A stretch of DNA of 64,000 nt from Paracoccus sp. SCSIO 75233 (GTDB taxonomy: Bacteria > Pseudomonadota > Alphaproteobacteria > Rhodobacterales > Rhodobacteraceae): the NCBI RefSeq assembly GCF_027912675.1, contig NZ_CP115758.1:124001-188000 (forward strand), given 5' to 3'. Below, piece after piece: positions 44,720 to 53,668 of the stretch (its first letter is position 1; each line of letters begins with the position of its first letter). The notes beneath the pieces are model-generated. The model saw only the letters and a program-made list of their open reading frames with translations, ran no database searches and was not told where the DNA came from. Made by a program: the position numbers and the translations under genes.

Positions 44720-46150
44720 ATGATCAGCGATTTCACCATCCGTTTGTCGCGGTTCGTCGCCGCGCCGCACCGGCTGAGCGTTGCAGACGCCGAGCAGGCC
44801 GCGCTTTGCGTTGAGGATACCATAGCCGCCATCTATGGCGGGTGGCATGAACCGGTGGTTCGCCGGCTGGCGGCGCTTGACGCGGGCGGACCGGCAGTCC
44901 CGGCAGGAGCTGCTGAAGGTGGCAGTCCCGAACAGGCCGCGTTCCTGAACGCGGTTGCCGGTCATGCGCTCGATTTCGACGATGTCCATACGGTCAGCGT
45001 CACCCATCCCAGTGTTGTAATCGTGTCGGCGCTGCTGGCCACCGTGGATGTCCGGCCGGACACGGCCGGCCGCATTGCCCCCGCGCTTGCGGTCGGAACA
45101 GCCGTCAATGTCGCGCTCGGTCAGATCCTGGGTTTTGGCCACTACAACAAGGGCTGGCACGCAACGTCGACCATCGGGGTTCTGGCATCGGCGGCAGCGG
45201 TCGCGCATCAGCTTGGGCTCGACGACGACGCAGTCCGCAACGCCCTGTCCCTGGCCGCGTCGCTGGCCGGGGGAATGCAGATCAATTTCGGCGCCATGGC
45301 GAAACCGATCCAGGCCGGAAACGCCGCCCTTGTCGGATTGCGGGCCACCCGGATGGCCGAGGCCGGCATCACGGGCGCCCCGGACATCTTCGCGGCGCGC
45401 GGCTTCTTCGACCTTTATGCCGGCCCGGACGGGATTGCGGCCGACCCCGCAGCGGTGGAACCGCGGATCGATCTGGGCACGGTGTCCCGCAAGCTGTATC
45501 CCTGCTGCTACCTCACCCACAGGATGATCGCCGCCGGGCGGCACCTTCACGCCGAACGCGGCGGCGAGGCGGTGCCCGAAGGATCGGTGATTGAAATGAC
45601 AGTGCCCGAAAGCGTCATGGTCCCGTTGCATGTCACCGACCCCAAAGATGGAATGCAGGCCAAGTTCTGTGCCGCCTATACGCTCGCCGTGGCCCTGCAG
45701 CAGGGCCAGGTCGGGCTGGTGGATTTCGAAGGGGACAGCCCCCATCGCCCCGCGGTGCGCCGGCTTATGGACATGGTGCATATCCAAACCATGCCGGAAG
45801 CGGGGCGGGATCACGCTGGCGTGGACCATGGGACGGTCCATGTCCGCCTGCGCAAAGGGAACGTAACCCTGGCCGAAACCTCGGTCGCGGCGCACCCCGG
45901 CTCTCCCTCGGATCCGGCAACCCCTGCCGCGATCGGCGACAAAATCGCCGATTGCCTCGGAAAATATCGCAGGGACGGGGGCGCGGCGCCCTCTGCCAGT
46001 GCGTTCCGCCGGGATCTGCGCACGCGGCTGCATCTGCCGCCACTGCGAGAGGCGTCGGCCCCCGACGGGCAAAAAAACCATGCGCGGCAGGACAAGCCCG
46101 TGAAGGAAATGTCCAGCGCCGATCAAACACCGTCTGAAAGGACCGTCTGA
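44720..46150 (+). CDS. MmgE/PrpD family protein
   Basis: A 476-aa member of the 2-methylcitrate dehydratase fold, which also includes cis-aconitate decarboxylase and iminodisuccinate epimerase. Marks are FLNAVAGHALDFDDVH with the conserved Asp-Asp-x-His, GHYNKGWHATSTIGVLASAAA, and the LYPCCYLTHRMIAAG loop. The start is ATG 44720 after AAAGAAG. The C-terminal 60 residues are charged and low in complexity beyond the family's usual end. It heads an operon with two ACADs (1-bp overlap with the first), so it may dehydrate or isomerise a pathway intermediate; the reaction cannot be fixed. Confidence 0.9.
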   Translation: MISDFTIRLSRFVAAPHRLSVADAEQAALCVEDTIAAIYGGWHEPVVRRLAALDAGGPAVPAGAAEGGSPEQAAFLNAVAGHALDFDDVHTVSVTHPSVVIVSALLATVDVRPDTAGRIAPALAVGTAVNVALGQILGFGHYNKGWHATSTIGVLASAAAVAHQLGLDDDAVRNALSLAASLAGGMQINFGAMAKPIQAGNAALVGLRATRMAEAGITGAPDIFAARGFFDLYAGPDGIAADPAAVEPRIDLGTVSRKLYPCCYLTHRMIAAGRHLHAERGGEAVPEGSVIEMTVPESVMVPLHVTDPKDGMQAKFCAAYTLAVALQQGQVGLVDFEGDSPHRPAVRRLMDMVHIQTMPEAGRDHAGVDHGTVHVRLRKGNVTLAETSVAAHPGSPSDPATPAAIGDKIADCLGKYRRDGGAAPSASAFRRDLRTRLHLPPLREASAPDGQKNHARQDKPVKEMSSADQTPSERTV

Positions 46151-47208
46151 TGGAATCGATGATTCATGACATGGCAGAGCGACTGTTCCGCGACCATGTC
46201 ACCCACCGCATGCGCGAAGACGCCGCCTCGGGACAATGCCCCGAGGCGCTCTGGACGCAGATCGAGGAGGCAGGGTTAACCATGGCGCTGGTGCCAGAGG
46301 ACGCAGGCGGTTTCGGCGTGCCACCGGCCGAGGCGCTCGGTCTTGTGCGTATTGTCGGGGCGCATGGCCTGCCCTTGCCTCTGGCTGAAACCCTGATCGC
46401 AAACGCCGTTCTGGCGGCCGCGAATATGGCCCTTCCCGGTGGCAGGCTGACCATCGCCGAAGGCGAAGCGCTGCGGTTGGAACGGCGCGGCAAGAAGATC
46501 CATGCGAGCGGGCATCTGACACTGGTGCCCTTTGCCCGCTGGGCGAACCGGATCGTGACCATTGGCGTCCTGGACGGTGTCGATCACGTCCTGTCCCTGC
46601 CGGTGAAGGATCTGATCGTTGACCCGGCGCAGGATTTTGCCGGGATGCCACGCGACGACATCGAACTCGATTATACCCTGACAGAGACCGATGTCACCCC
46701 CTTGCCACGACCCGTGGGAGGGATGCGCGGGCTTGGTGCACTTATCCGCAGTCTTGCCACCACCGGGGCGATGGAGACCATCCTGAAGATGAGCGTTCAA
46801 TACGCCAACGACCGGGTGCAGTTCGGACGGCCAATCGGCAGGTTCCAGGCGATCCAGCACAATCTTGCGACAATGGCCGGAGAAACCGCAGCCTCGCGCA
46901 CGGCCGCCGAGATGGCGGCCGGCAGCTATGACACACCGGCCTTTGCGCTGGCCGTTGCCGCCGCCAAGGCCCGCGCCGGAGAAGCGGCCGAGAAGGTCGG
47001 GGCCCTGGCCCACCAGATTCACGGGGCCATCGGTTATACCCAGGAACACGCGCTTCACCATTTCACCAAACGGATTTGGGGCTGGCGTGACGAGTTCGGC
47101 ACCGAGCTTGACTGGACCAGGGAACTTGGGCGGGCCGCCCTGTCGAGCCCCCACGACACCTTCTGGCATTTCATCACAGACAGCGCTGCAAAAGGGACCC
47201 AGGCATGA
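46150..47208 (+). CDS. ACAD-family subunit without catalytic base
   Basis: A 352-aa ACAD homologue with shortened middle domain. The C-terminal helices are clear (VQYANDRVQFGRPIGRFQAI; HQIHGAIGYTQEHALHHFTKR), but neither catalytic Glu position holds Glu: the EGT position is replaced by FGTELD and the isovaleryl-type position by a Thr-Gly-rich stretch (SLATTGAMETI). It overlaps the next ACAD by 4 bp. This pattern matches the heteromeric ACADs of steroid degradation (for example ChsE1-ChsE2), where one subunit lacks the base. Confidence 0.9.
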   Translation: MESMIHDMAERLFRDHVTHRMREDAASGQCPEALWTQIEEAGLTMALVPEDAGGFGVPPAEALGLVRIVGAHGLPLPLAETLIANAVLAAANMALPGGRLTIAEGEALRLERRGKKIHASGHLTLVPFARWANRIVTIGVLDGVDHVLSLPVKDLIVDPAQDFAGMPRDDIELDYTLTETDVTPLPRPVGGMRGLGALIRSLATTGAMETILKMSVQYANDRVQFGRPIGRFQAIQHNLATMAGETAASRTAAEMAAGSYDTPAFALAVAAAKARAGEAAEKVGALAHQIHGAIGYTQEHALHHFTKRIWGWRDEFGTELDWTRELGRAALSSPHDTFWHFITDSAAKGTQA

Positions 47209-48353
47209 CCCTCACCGCTTTTTCTCCCCCCCCGCCCGGCGCCGACTATGACGACCTCCGGCAAGAGGTCCGCGCGTTCCTGGCCGACGAACTGGCCGAT
47301 TTCCCGCCCATAAAACGCGCGCAGTCGTGGAATGGGTTCAGCCGTGATTTTTCACGAAAGCTGGCGCAGCGCGGCTGGGTCGGCATGACCTTCCCAAAGG
47401 AATACGGCGGCCACGCGCGCAGCGCGCTTGAGCGGTATGTCGTGTCCGAAGAGCTACTGGCCGCCGGTGCCCCGGTGATTTCGCACTGGATCGCAGATCG
47501 GCAGAGCGGTCCGCTCATACTTGCCAAGGGCACCGACGATCAGAAACGCCGGATCGTGCCGCGCATCGCCGCGGGCGAACTGTGTTTCTGCATCGGGATG
47601 AGCGAGCCGGATTCCGGCTCGGACCTGGCGGCGACGCGCACGATGGCCACCGAGGTCGACGGGGGGTTCCGGATCAACGGCACGAAGGTCTGGACGACCT
47701 ATGCGCATGTCGCCGATTACATGATCCTGTTCTGCCGCACCGGCAAGAGCGACGACCGCCACGGCGGGATGAGCCAATTTCTGGTCGATCTCAAGGCCAC
47801 CGACAACATTCAGATCACCCCGATCATCGACTTGGGCGGTGAGCATCATTTCAACCAGGTGGTATTCGACGATACCTTTTTGCCCTCCGATGCGCTGCTG
47901 GGCGAAAAGGGCGAGGGCTGGTCGCAGGTCATGAGCGAACTGGCGTTCGAGCGCAGCGGCCCCGAGCGGTTCCTGTCGTCGTTTGCCCTGATCGAGGAAC
48001 TGATCCGATTGCTGCGCGACGACGCAACCGAAGCGCAGCAGGCCGAGATTGGCCGTTTGTCCGCGCATCTGATGGTGCTGCGGCAGATGTCACGATCGGT
48101 GGCCGGAATGTTGAACGAAGGAGAGAACCCGTCACTTCAGGCTGCCATTGTCAAGGATCTGGGAGCGCTTTTCGAACAGGACATTCCGCGCCTGGCCCGA
48201 AGTCTTGTGTCGCGCCCGGCGGTGCCTGGCGGGAGCGATAGCTATGCGGCTGTTCTGGCGTATACCGAACTCGCCGTTCCGTCGTTTTCGTTGCGCGGCG
48301 GCACACGCGAAATTCTTCGCGGTATCATTGCGCGGGGACTCGGACTGAGATGA
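47205..48353 (+). CDS. Acyl-CoA dehydrogenase, base-bearing partner
   Basis: A 382-aa ACAD with IGMSEPDSGSDLAATR and NGTKVWTTYA. The EGT position is RGGTREILRG, without Glu, but SELAFERSGPER puts Glu (about E249) at the isovaleryl-type base position, as in the base-bearing subunits of steroid ACADs. It is predicted to form a heterotetramer with the upstream protein. A run of eight C lies in codons 8-10 and could slip. It ends 40 bp before the convergent IclR gene. Confidence 0.92.
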   Translation: MTLTAFSPPPPGADYDDLRQEVRAFLADELADFPPIKRAQSWNGFSRDFSRKLAQRGWVGMTFPKEYGGHARSALERYVVSEELLAAGAPVISHWIADRQSGPLILAKGTDDQKRRIVPRIAAGELCFCIGMSEPDSGSDLAATRTMATEVDGGFRINGTKVWTTYAHVADYMILFCRTGKSDDRHGGMSQFLVDLKATDNIQITPIIDLGGEHHFNQVVFDDTFLPSDALLGEKGEGWSQVMSELAFERSGPERFLSSFALIEELIRLLRDDATEAQQAEIGRLSAHLMVLRQMSRSVAGMLNEGENPSLQAAIVKDLGALFEQDIPRLARSLVSRPAVPGGSDSYAAVLAYTELAVPSFSLRGGTREILRGIIARGLGLR

Positions 48354-48393
48354 TCCCGCCTGCGGAATGACAACAACGGCGGGCGGCACACGT

Positions 48394-49218
48394 CTAGTGC
48401 CGGCCGGTTTCCCCAACCTCCGAACGATAGCCGAGTGCTCGGGAGAGCTGTTCAGCGGCCGTTTTGGCAGCGGCAACATATCGCTTCTTGTTACGCTTGG
48501 CGCGCTCCAGAGGAGCACCAATCACCAATGCTCCTGCCAAGTGTCCGTCGGCGCGAAAGACCGGAACCCCGAACCCCGCTGCATCTACATGCGCGGTTCC
48601 AGCTGTACTGGAATACCCGGTTTTGCGAATCTCCGAAATTAACCCGCGCAGTTCATTTTCATCGGTGATCGAATTAGGCGTCAGCGGCTTTAATTCAGTG
48701 CGCCGAAAATAATCGTCCAGTTCCTGCTGCGTGTCAAAGGCCAGCATGACCAGCCCCGATGCCGAACAGAACAATGGCCGGTTGATCCCCTGTTGGGCGA
48801 CATACCGAACGGGCTGGGGGCTTTCGATGACCGACGAATAAATGACTTTCTCGCCGTCCCGGACAGCAAACAGGATGGTTTCACCGGTCTGGTTAACCAC
48901 ATCATTCATCACCCCGCGCAGGACCGATTCGAACGGGTGGTTGGTCAGAATTGACTGGGCGAACTGAAAAATCCTCGGACCCAGAAAGTAATTGTCTTCC
49001 TCGCGCATCAGATACCCCTTCTCGGTGAGGGGCCGAAGCAGCACCAGCAAACTGCTCTTGGGGCAATCAATCGCGATGCTGAGTTCCGAAAGAGACATGT
49101 GACGTTTGCAGCGCGCCAAAAGATCGAACAACGCAAGGATACGCGTCAAGGACCGGGGCCCTTCCGATGTGCGCCCGGCGGCTTCGGCTGGGCCAGATTG
49201 CGCGGTTTTCATAGTCAT
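48394..49218 (-). CDS. IclR-family transcriptional regulator
   Basis: A 274-aa regulator: N-terminal HTH (MSLSELSIAIDCPKSSLLVLLRPL, about residues 41-64) and IclR effector domain (INRPLFCSASGLVMLA; GFGVPVFRADGHLAGALVI). ATG 49218 or 49212; GGAG upstream suits the second better. It is co-oriented with and 28 bp after a MaoC-like gene. It is the nearest regulator to three CACATATGTG palindromes (42732, 44638, 49939) and the best candidate to bind them. IclR proteins both activate and repress, so the sign is open. Confidence 0.92.
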   Translation of the reverse strand: MTMKTAQSGPAEAAGRTSEGPRSLTRILALFDLLARCKRHMSLSELSIAIDCPKSSLLVLLRPLTEKGYLMREEDNYFLGPRIFQFAQSILTNHPFESVLRGVMNDVVNQTGETILFAVRDGEKVIYSSVIESPQPVRYVAQQGINRPLFCSASGLVMLAFDTQQELDDYFRRTELKPLTPNSITDENELRGLISEIRKTGYSSTAGTAHVDAAGFGVPVFRADGHLAGALVIGAPLERAKRNKKRYVAAAKTAAEQLSRALGYRSEVGETGRH

Positions 49219-49246
49219 GTCTCCAGTGCCGCTATCCGGAACAGGC

Positions 49247-49729
49247 CTATGCCTTTCCTGGCTCTTTATCCGTCATGCGGGCCTTGATCATCCGCAACGG
49301 CGTATACTCCAATACCTGTTCTCCGGTTTGCTTGAACACCTTGTTTCGCGTCCGCACCAATCCGCGGTTCGGACGGCTCTTCGACCGGCGCGATTCTGTT
49401 ACCTCGACCTCACAATGGATGGTGTCCCCGGCAAATGTGGGCCCCATGACCTTCAGTTCCATGTCCAGAAAGGCAAAGCCGGTATGTTGCATTGTGGATT
49501 GGGTCAAGAGCCCTTCCATAAAGGTATAGACCAGCGCACCGGGCGCGGCGAAACCGGGGATATTGGATTCCTTCTCTCGGAAGTCACGATTGATGAACAA
49601 GACCTCAAGCATGCCGGTAACACTTACAAAATTCGTGATATCGGTTTCGGTGACGGTGCGGCCAATGGTCCGAAACCTGCGCCCCACTGGCAAATCTTCA
49701 TAACAAAACCCGAGTCCTACAGTTTCCAT
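49247..49729 (-). CDS. MaoC-like hot-dog protein without dyad
   Basis: A 160-aa MaoC-family protein starting at ATG 49729 (AAGGGA upstream). TVTETDITNFVSVTG aligns with other MaoC proteins, but where the hydratase at 16925 has GDFNRLHVD this one has GMLEVLFIN: both the catalytic Asp and His are absent. It may be a structural half of a heteromeric hydratase or a CoA-binding scaffold. It is transcribed with the IclR gene and divergent from the ACAD-TRAP-DUF35 operon at 50050, for which it could supply a subunit. Confidence 0.88.
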   Translation of the reverse strand: METVGLGFCYEDLPVGRRFRTIGRTVTETDITNFVSVTGMLEVLFINRDFREKESNIPGFAAPGALVYTFMEGLLTQSTMQHTGFAFLDMELKVMGPTFAGDTIHCEVEVTESRRSKSRPNRGLVRTRNKVFKQTGEQVLEYTPLRMIKARMTDKEPGKA

Positions 49730-50049
49730 TTCGCACAATTCCCTTGATCAGTTCCATTTTCTGAGAGGGTTCGGCCACATCTGTCCTGCGCCCGGAACAC
49801 GCCCCGGTTCCTTCACGTTAGGCGGCAAGCTCCGCAGCAATCAATCGACTGCCTCGTTTTTGCGGCTTTCACGTCGATTGAGCACATTCTTGATGAATCG
49901 CATTCTTCGCTCCAGTGGCCCCTTTTTCCACGCCACAGCACATATGTGGTTTTACGCGGCTGGTGCCGGATAGCGTTTGGGACATACCGAACGCGTACCT
50001 TACCTTTTTGTGAACAGGCGCCAAATGCCATGACCCGAAGAGGACCAGC
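49730..50049. other. 320-bp divergent regulatory region
   Basis: This lies between the MaoC-like gene and the plus operon at 50050. It contains the CACATATGTG palindrome at 49939. No gene is recognised, and no promoter is clear enough to annotate. Confidence 0.55.
49939..49948. promoter_or_regulatory. CACATATGTG palindrome 3
   Basis: A perfect palindrome in the context GCACATATGTGG, about 100 bp before the first gene of the eight-gene operon 50050-58427. It is identical in its 10-bp core to the sites at 42732 and 44638. Confidence 0.6.
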
Positions 50050-51162
50050 ATGAATTTCGGCTTTTCCGACGAACACGATGCCATACGCGACACGCTGGCA
50101 CGAATGCTGAGCGATCACGCCACTCTCGCGGTGGCGCATGACTGTCTTGAGGCTGCCGACGGGTTCGATTCCGCAACCTGGACCGCCTTGGCGGACGGCG
50201 GATGGCTGGGCCTTGCAATTGCCGAAGACTACGGGGGGGCGGCGATGGGGGCGATCGAACTGGCCATTGTCGCCGAAGAGATCGGCCGTAGCCTGGCCGC
50301 CATACCTTTTGGCCCGGTTCTTGGCCTGGCGATCCCCGCGATTCAGGACTTGGGCACGCAAAGCCAAAGGGAAAATCTGCTTCCCCGGATCGCCGAAGGC
50401 CGCATGATCGTTACCGTCGCGCTTGCCGAGGATGGAGGGTCTGCACCGGAACGGGTCTCGGCAAAAGTGCTGCAGGATCGCCTTTCGGGACGGAAATCGC
50501 CAGTTTCGTTCGCATCCGATGCGTCATTCGCGATCGTCGCCGCCCTGGACGAAGGCGGCACCGCGCGCCTTTATCTGGCGGATCTTTCGGACCCCTCGGT
50601 GTCGATCAGCGCGCTGGATGCGATCGACCGCACCCGTCCGACGTCCGAGATCGTCTTTCACGACACGCCGGTTGAACTGCTTCCCGGGTCCGATCCCGCA
50701 GCGATCCGGACTCTTCTGGACGGCGCCGCAGTGTTGGCCGCCTTCGAACAGATCGGCCTGGCCGAGCGGGCGCTTTTCCTGACCAGAGACTATGCCTGCG
50801 AGCGGCAGGCGTTCGGACGCCAGATCGGCAGTTTTCAGGCGGTCAAGCACCGGCTCGCGGACATGTTCGCCAAGATCGAGCTGGCACGGTCCAATGCTTT
50901 TTTCGGCGCCTGGGCGCTGGCGAGCGGGGATGAACGGCTGTCCGAAGCGGCGGCGGTAGCACGCCTCGCGGCTCTCGATGCAGTGCAATTCACCACTGAG
51001 GAATCGGTGCAGCTTCACGGTGGGATCGGGTTCACCTGGGCGGCCGACCCGCATTTGTTTCTGCGGCGAGGATGGCAGTTGAAGGCCGAACTCGGCCTGG
51101 CCGATTTGTGGCGCGAGCGGCTGCTTTGCAATCTGGCGGACGGCCAAAGGGCCGCGAACTGA
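50050..51162 (+). CDS. ACAD-family subunit without catalytic base
   Basis: A 370-aa ACAD homologue. The N-terminal FSDEHDAIRDTLARML and C-terminal CERQAFGRQIGSFQAVKHRLADM and VQLHGGIGFTWAADPHLFLRR are clear. The middle domain is weakly conserved (VALAEDGGSAPE, lacking the usual EPxAGSD). Neither Glu position is filled: LLDGAAVLAA and LKAELGLAD. It starts after GAAGAGGA and is 16 bp from the next ACAD, which has a base. The pair resembles the heteromeric steroid-type ACADs. Confidence 0.9.
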   Translation: MNFGFSDEHDAIRDTLARMLSDHATLAVAHDCLEAADGFDSATWTALADGGWLGLAIAEDYGGAAMGAIELAIVAEEIGRSLAAIPFGPVLGLAIPAIQDLGTQSQRENLLPRIAEGRMIVTVALAEDGGSAPERVSAKVLQDRLSGRKSPVSFASDASFAIVAALDEGGTARLYLADLSDPSVSISALDAIDRTRPTSEIVFHDTPVELLPGSDPAAIRTLLDGAAVLAAFEQIGLAERALFLTRDYACERQAFGRQIGSFQAVKHRLADMFAKIELARSNAFFGAWALASGDERLSEAAAVARLAALDAVQFTTEESVQLHGGIGFTWAADPHLFLRRGWQLKAELGLADLWRERLLCNLADGQRAAN

Positions 51163-51178
51163 CAAGGACAAAGTGCAG

Positions 51179-52405
51179 ATGGATTTCAGCGACAGCCCGG
51201 AAGAAGCCGCGTTCCGCGCCAAGGCGCGCGACTGGCTTGATGCCACCGCGACCCGCCGCAATGGAAGCGAAAAGGCCCAGGACCATTTCATGGCCCGCGA
51301 CGCCGACGAAGTTGCCCGTGCGCGCGACTGGCAGGCACGAAAGGCCGACGCAGGCTGGGCGGGGCTGACATGGCCCCGTGCTTTCGGTGGGCGTGACGCC
51401 ACTCCGATCGAGCAAGTGATCTGGAATCAAGAGGAAGGGCGCTACGCCGTCCCGCCCAACGTCTTTCTGATCGGGATCGGGCTGGTCGGGCCTACGGTCA
51501 TGATCCACGGCACCGAAGACCAGAAAACAAGATTCCTGCCCCGGGCTCTCACGGGCGAAGACATCTGGTGCCAACTTTTTTCCGAACCCGCCGCCGGGTC
51601 CGATTTGGCCGGTATCCGCACCCGTGCACGCCGCGAAGACGACGAATGGGTGATCTCCGGTCAGAAGGTTTGGACCTCGGGGGCGCATTATTCCACTCAC
51701 GGCATCCTGCTGGCGCGCACCGATCCACAGGTGCCCAAGCACAAGGGAATGACCATGTTCCTTGTGGACATGTCCGACCCGGCCATCGAAACCCGTCCTA
51801 TTCGCCAGATTTCGGGCAGCTCCAGTTTCAACGAAGTGTTCATCGACAACCTGCGCGTGCCAGACAGCGCCCGCTTGGGCGGTGTATCCGAAGGGTGGAA
51901 AGTGGCGCTGACCACACTCATGAACGAACGGTTCAGTATTTCCGTCGGCCGGGCCAGTGGCGGTGCGCGGGCCGAGGAATTGATTGATCTGGCTACCCGT
52001 GTCGAACGGAACGGTCGCCCGGCCATCGAGGACGACGAGGTGCGCGCGCGCATTGCCGATTTCATCGCGCGTCAACGCGGACTGGAATTCACCTCTTACC
52101 GGGTCATGACGTCGCTTTCGCGCGGCCAGGCACCGGGTGAAGAGGGCTCGATCGGCAAGCTGTTGCTGGGCAAGCTGCGGCAGGAAATGGGCGCTTTCGG
52201 GATGGATCTGGCGGGAACTTCGGCGGGCATATCAGCCAAGGTCGGGGATGACGTGGCGCGCTGGCGAAACGAATACCTGACCGCGCCGGGCAACCGGATC
52301 GCGGGGGGATCGGACGAGATCCAGCGCACGATCATTGGCGAACGCATTCTCGGGCTGCCGCCTGAAATACGCGTCGACAAGGATGTCGCGTTTTCAGAGC
52401 TTTGA
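51179..52405 (+). CDS. Acyl-CoA dehydrogenase, base-bearing partner
   Basis: A 408-aa ACAD with QLFSEPAAGSDLAGIR and GQKVWTSGAHY. Glu in LMNERFSI (about E250) is at the isovaleryl-type base position; the C-terminus is GGSDEIQRTIIGERILGLP, lacking EGT. The start is ATG 51179 with AAGGA upstream; a GTG six bases earlier is possible. It is likely the catalytic partner of the preceding subunit. The TAXI binding protein follows after 49 bp with AGGAGGAG. Confidence 0.92.
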   Translation: MDFSDSPEEAAFRAKARDWLDATATRRNGSEKAQDHFMARDADEVARARDWQARKADAGWAGLTWPRAFGGRDATPIEQVIWNQEEGRYAVPPNVFLIGIGLVGPTVMIHGTEDQKTRFLPRALTGEDIWCQLFSEPAAGSDLAGIRTRARREDDEWVISGQKVWTSGAHYSTHGILLARTDPQVPKHKGMTMFLVDMSDPAIETRPIRQISGSSSFNEVFIDNLRVPDSARLGGVSEGWKVALTTLMNERFSISVGRASGGARAEELIDLATRVERNGRPAIEDDEVRARIADFIARQRGLEFTSYRVMTSLSRGQAPGEEGSIGKLLLGKLRQEMGAFGMDLAGTSAGISAKVGDDVARWRNEYLTAPGNRIAGGSDEIQRTIIGERILGLPPEIRVDKDVAFSEL

Positions 52406-52454
52406 TCTGAATGGGCGCCACCCGGGACCAACGACCAACAAGGAGGAGAATATC

Positions 52455-53600
52455 ATGAAGTTCAAGATAACCGGGATCGCTGCCGCATGCCTGGCAATGG
52501 CCACCTCGGCTGGCGCGCAAGACATCGATCTGCCTGACGTGATCGCTTGGTCGGCCTATGACACGGGATCGGCCGGTCATGCGCATTCCATAGCCATCGG
52601 CAACATGATGCGCAGCAAATACGGATCGACGGTCCGCGTGCTTCCGGGGCGAAACGACGTCTCGCGGATGACGCCGCTCAAAAACGGGACGGTCGATTAT
52701 TGCCTGTGCGGCATCGCCTCCTATTTCGCTGCCGAAGGGGTTTTCCTTTTTGCTGCGCCTGAATGGGGCCCGCAGCCGATCCGCGCGGTGCTTCAGGCTG
52801 TCGGCGACTACGGTCTGGGTGTCGCCGTCGCGGCCGATGCCGGCATCGAGACGATTACGGACCTCAAGGGCAAACGGGTCGGTCGCGCCGTCAGTTCGCC
52901 GGCGATCGATGTCAACATGGAGGGGCTGCTGGCCTTTGCGGACCTGACATGGGACGACGTGGAGGCAGTGGAATTCTCGGGCTATGTGAACACGCTCCAG
53001 GGCATTCTCGAAGACCGTGTGGATGCCGCCTTTGCACTGACGACGACCACCGTAAACTACCAGATCGAGTCAAGCCCGCGCGGCCTGAAATGGCTTGAAA
53101 CACCCGCGGACCAGACAGAAGCATGGGAACGCTACACCAGCGTAACGCCCTTCGTGACACCGCATATGGTGTCTGTGGGGCCGGGCATCGACCCTGCCTC
53201 CCCACTGCCCATGGCGCAGTACCCCTATCCGATCCTGGTCACTAACTCCGATCAGGATTCCACCGAGGTGCGCAACATCGTAGCCGCGCTTGACGCAGGG
53301 TTCGACGATTACAAGGATGCCGCCCCCGGTGCCAATGCGTATGCGATTGATCGCCAGATCCTGTCTTGGGTGATGCCATGGAGCGATGGCAGCGTTGCCT
53401 ACTTCAAGGAAAAGGGTCTGTGGACACCGGAAGCCCAGGCAAACCAGGACAAATTGGTGGAACGGCAAGAGGTGCTCTTGCGGGCCTGGGGCACATTTGT
53501 CGGGGACGCTCCAGAGGGTGAAGAAGAATTTGCCGCTGCATGGATGAAAGCCCGTGCCGACGCACTGGAAGCGGCCGGCCACGAAGTCTTTTTCCGCTGA
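52455..53600 (+). CDS. TAXI-family TRAP solute-binding protein
   Basis: A 381-aa periplasmic receptor. Signal peptide: FKITGIAAACLAMATSAGAQ. Then WSAYDTGSAGHAHSIAIGNM (the TAXI start), VRVLPGRNDVSRMTPLKNG, and VGRAVSSPAIDVNMEGLLAF. It is longer than the receptor at 39917 (323 aa) and only distantly similar, so it probably binds a different ligand. The start is ATG 52455 after AGGAGGAGAA. It pairs with the fused permease that follows. Confidence 0.92.
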   Translation: MKFKITGIAAACLAMATSAGAQDIDLPDVIAWSAYDTGSAGHAHSIAIGNMMRSKYGSTVRVLPGRNDVSRMTPLKNGTVDYCLCGIASYFAAEGVFLFAAPEWGPQPIRAVLQAVGDYGLGVAVAADAGIETITDLKGKRVGRAVSSPAIDVNMEGLLAFADLTWDDVEAVEFSGYVNTLQGILEDRVDAAFALTTTTVNYQIESSPRGLKWLETPADQTEAWERYTSVTPFVTPHMVSVGPGIDPASPLPMAQYPYPILVTNSDQDSTEVRNIVAALDAGFDDYKDAAPGANAYAIDRQILSWVMPWSDGSVAYFKEKGLWTPEAQANQDKLVERQEVLLRAWGTFVGDAPEGEEEFAAAWMKARADALEAAGHEVFFR

Positions 53601-53668
53601 TGCGACACAGCGCGGCGCCCCACAGGCGCCTTGCACAAAGCAACGCAGCACAAAACTGGAATACGGGC

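Noticed and set aside
44540..46126. 528-codon open frame on the minus strand
   Set aside because: Antisense to MmgE/PrpD; composition and lack of motifs mark it as a shadow.
48355..48383. CCCGCC...GGCGGG hairpin between convergent genes
   Set aside because: Six-bp stem with a long loop and no T-run; too weak to call a terminator.
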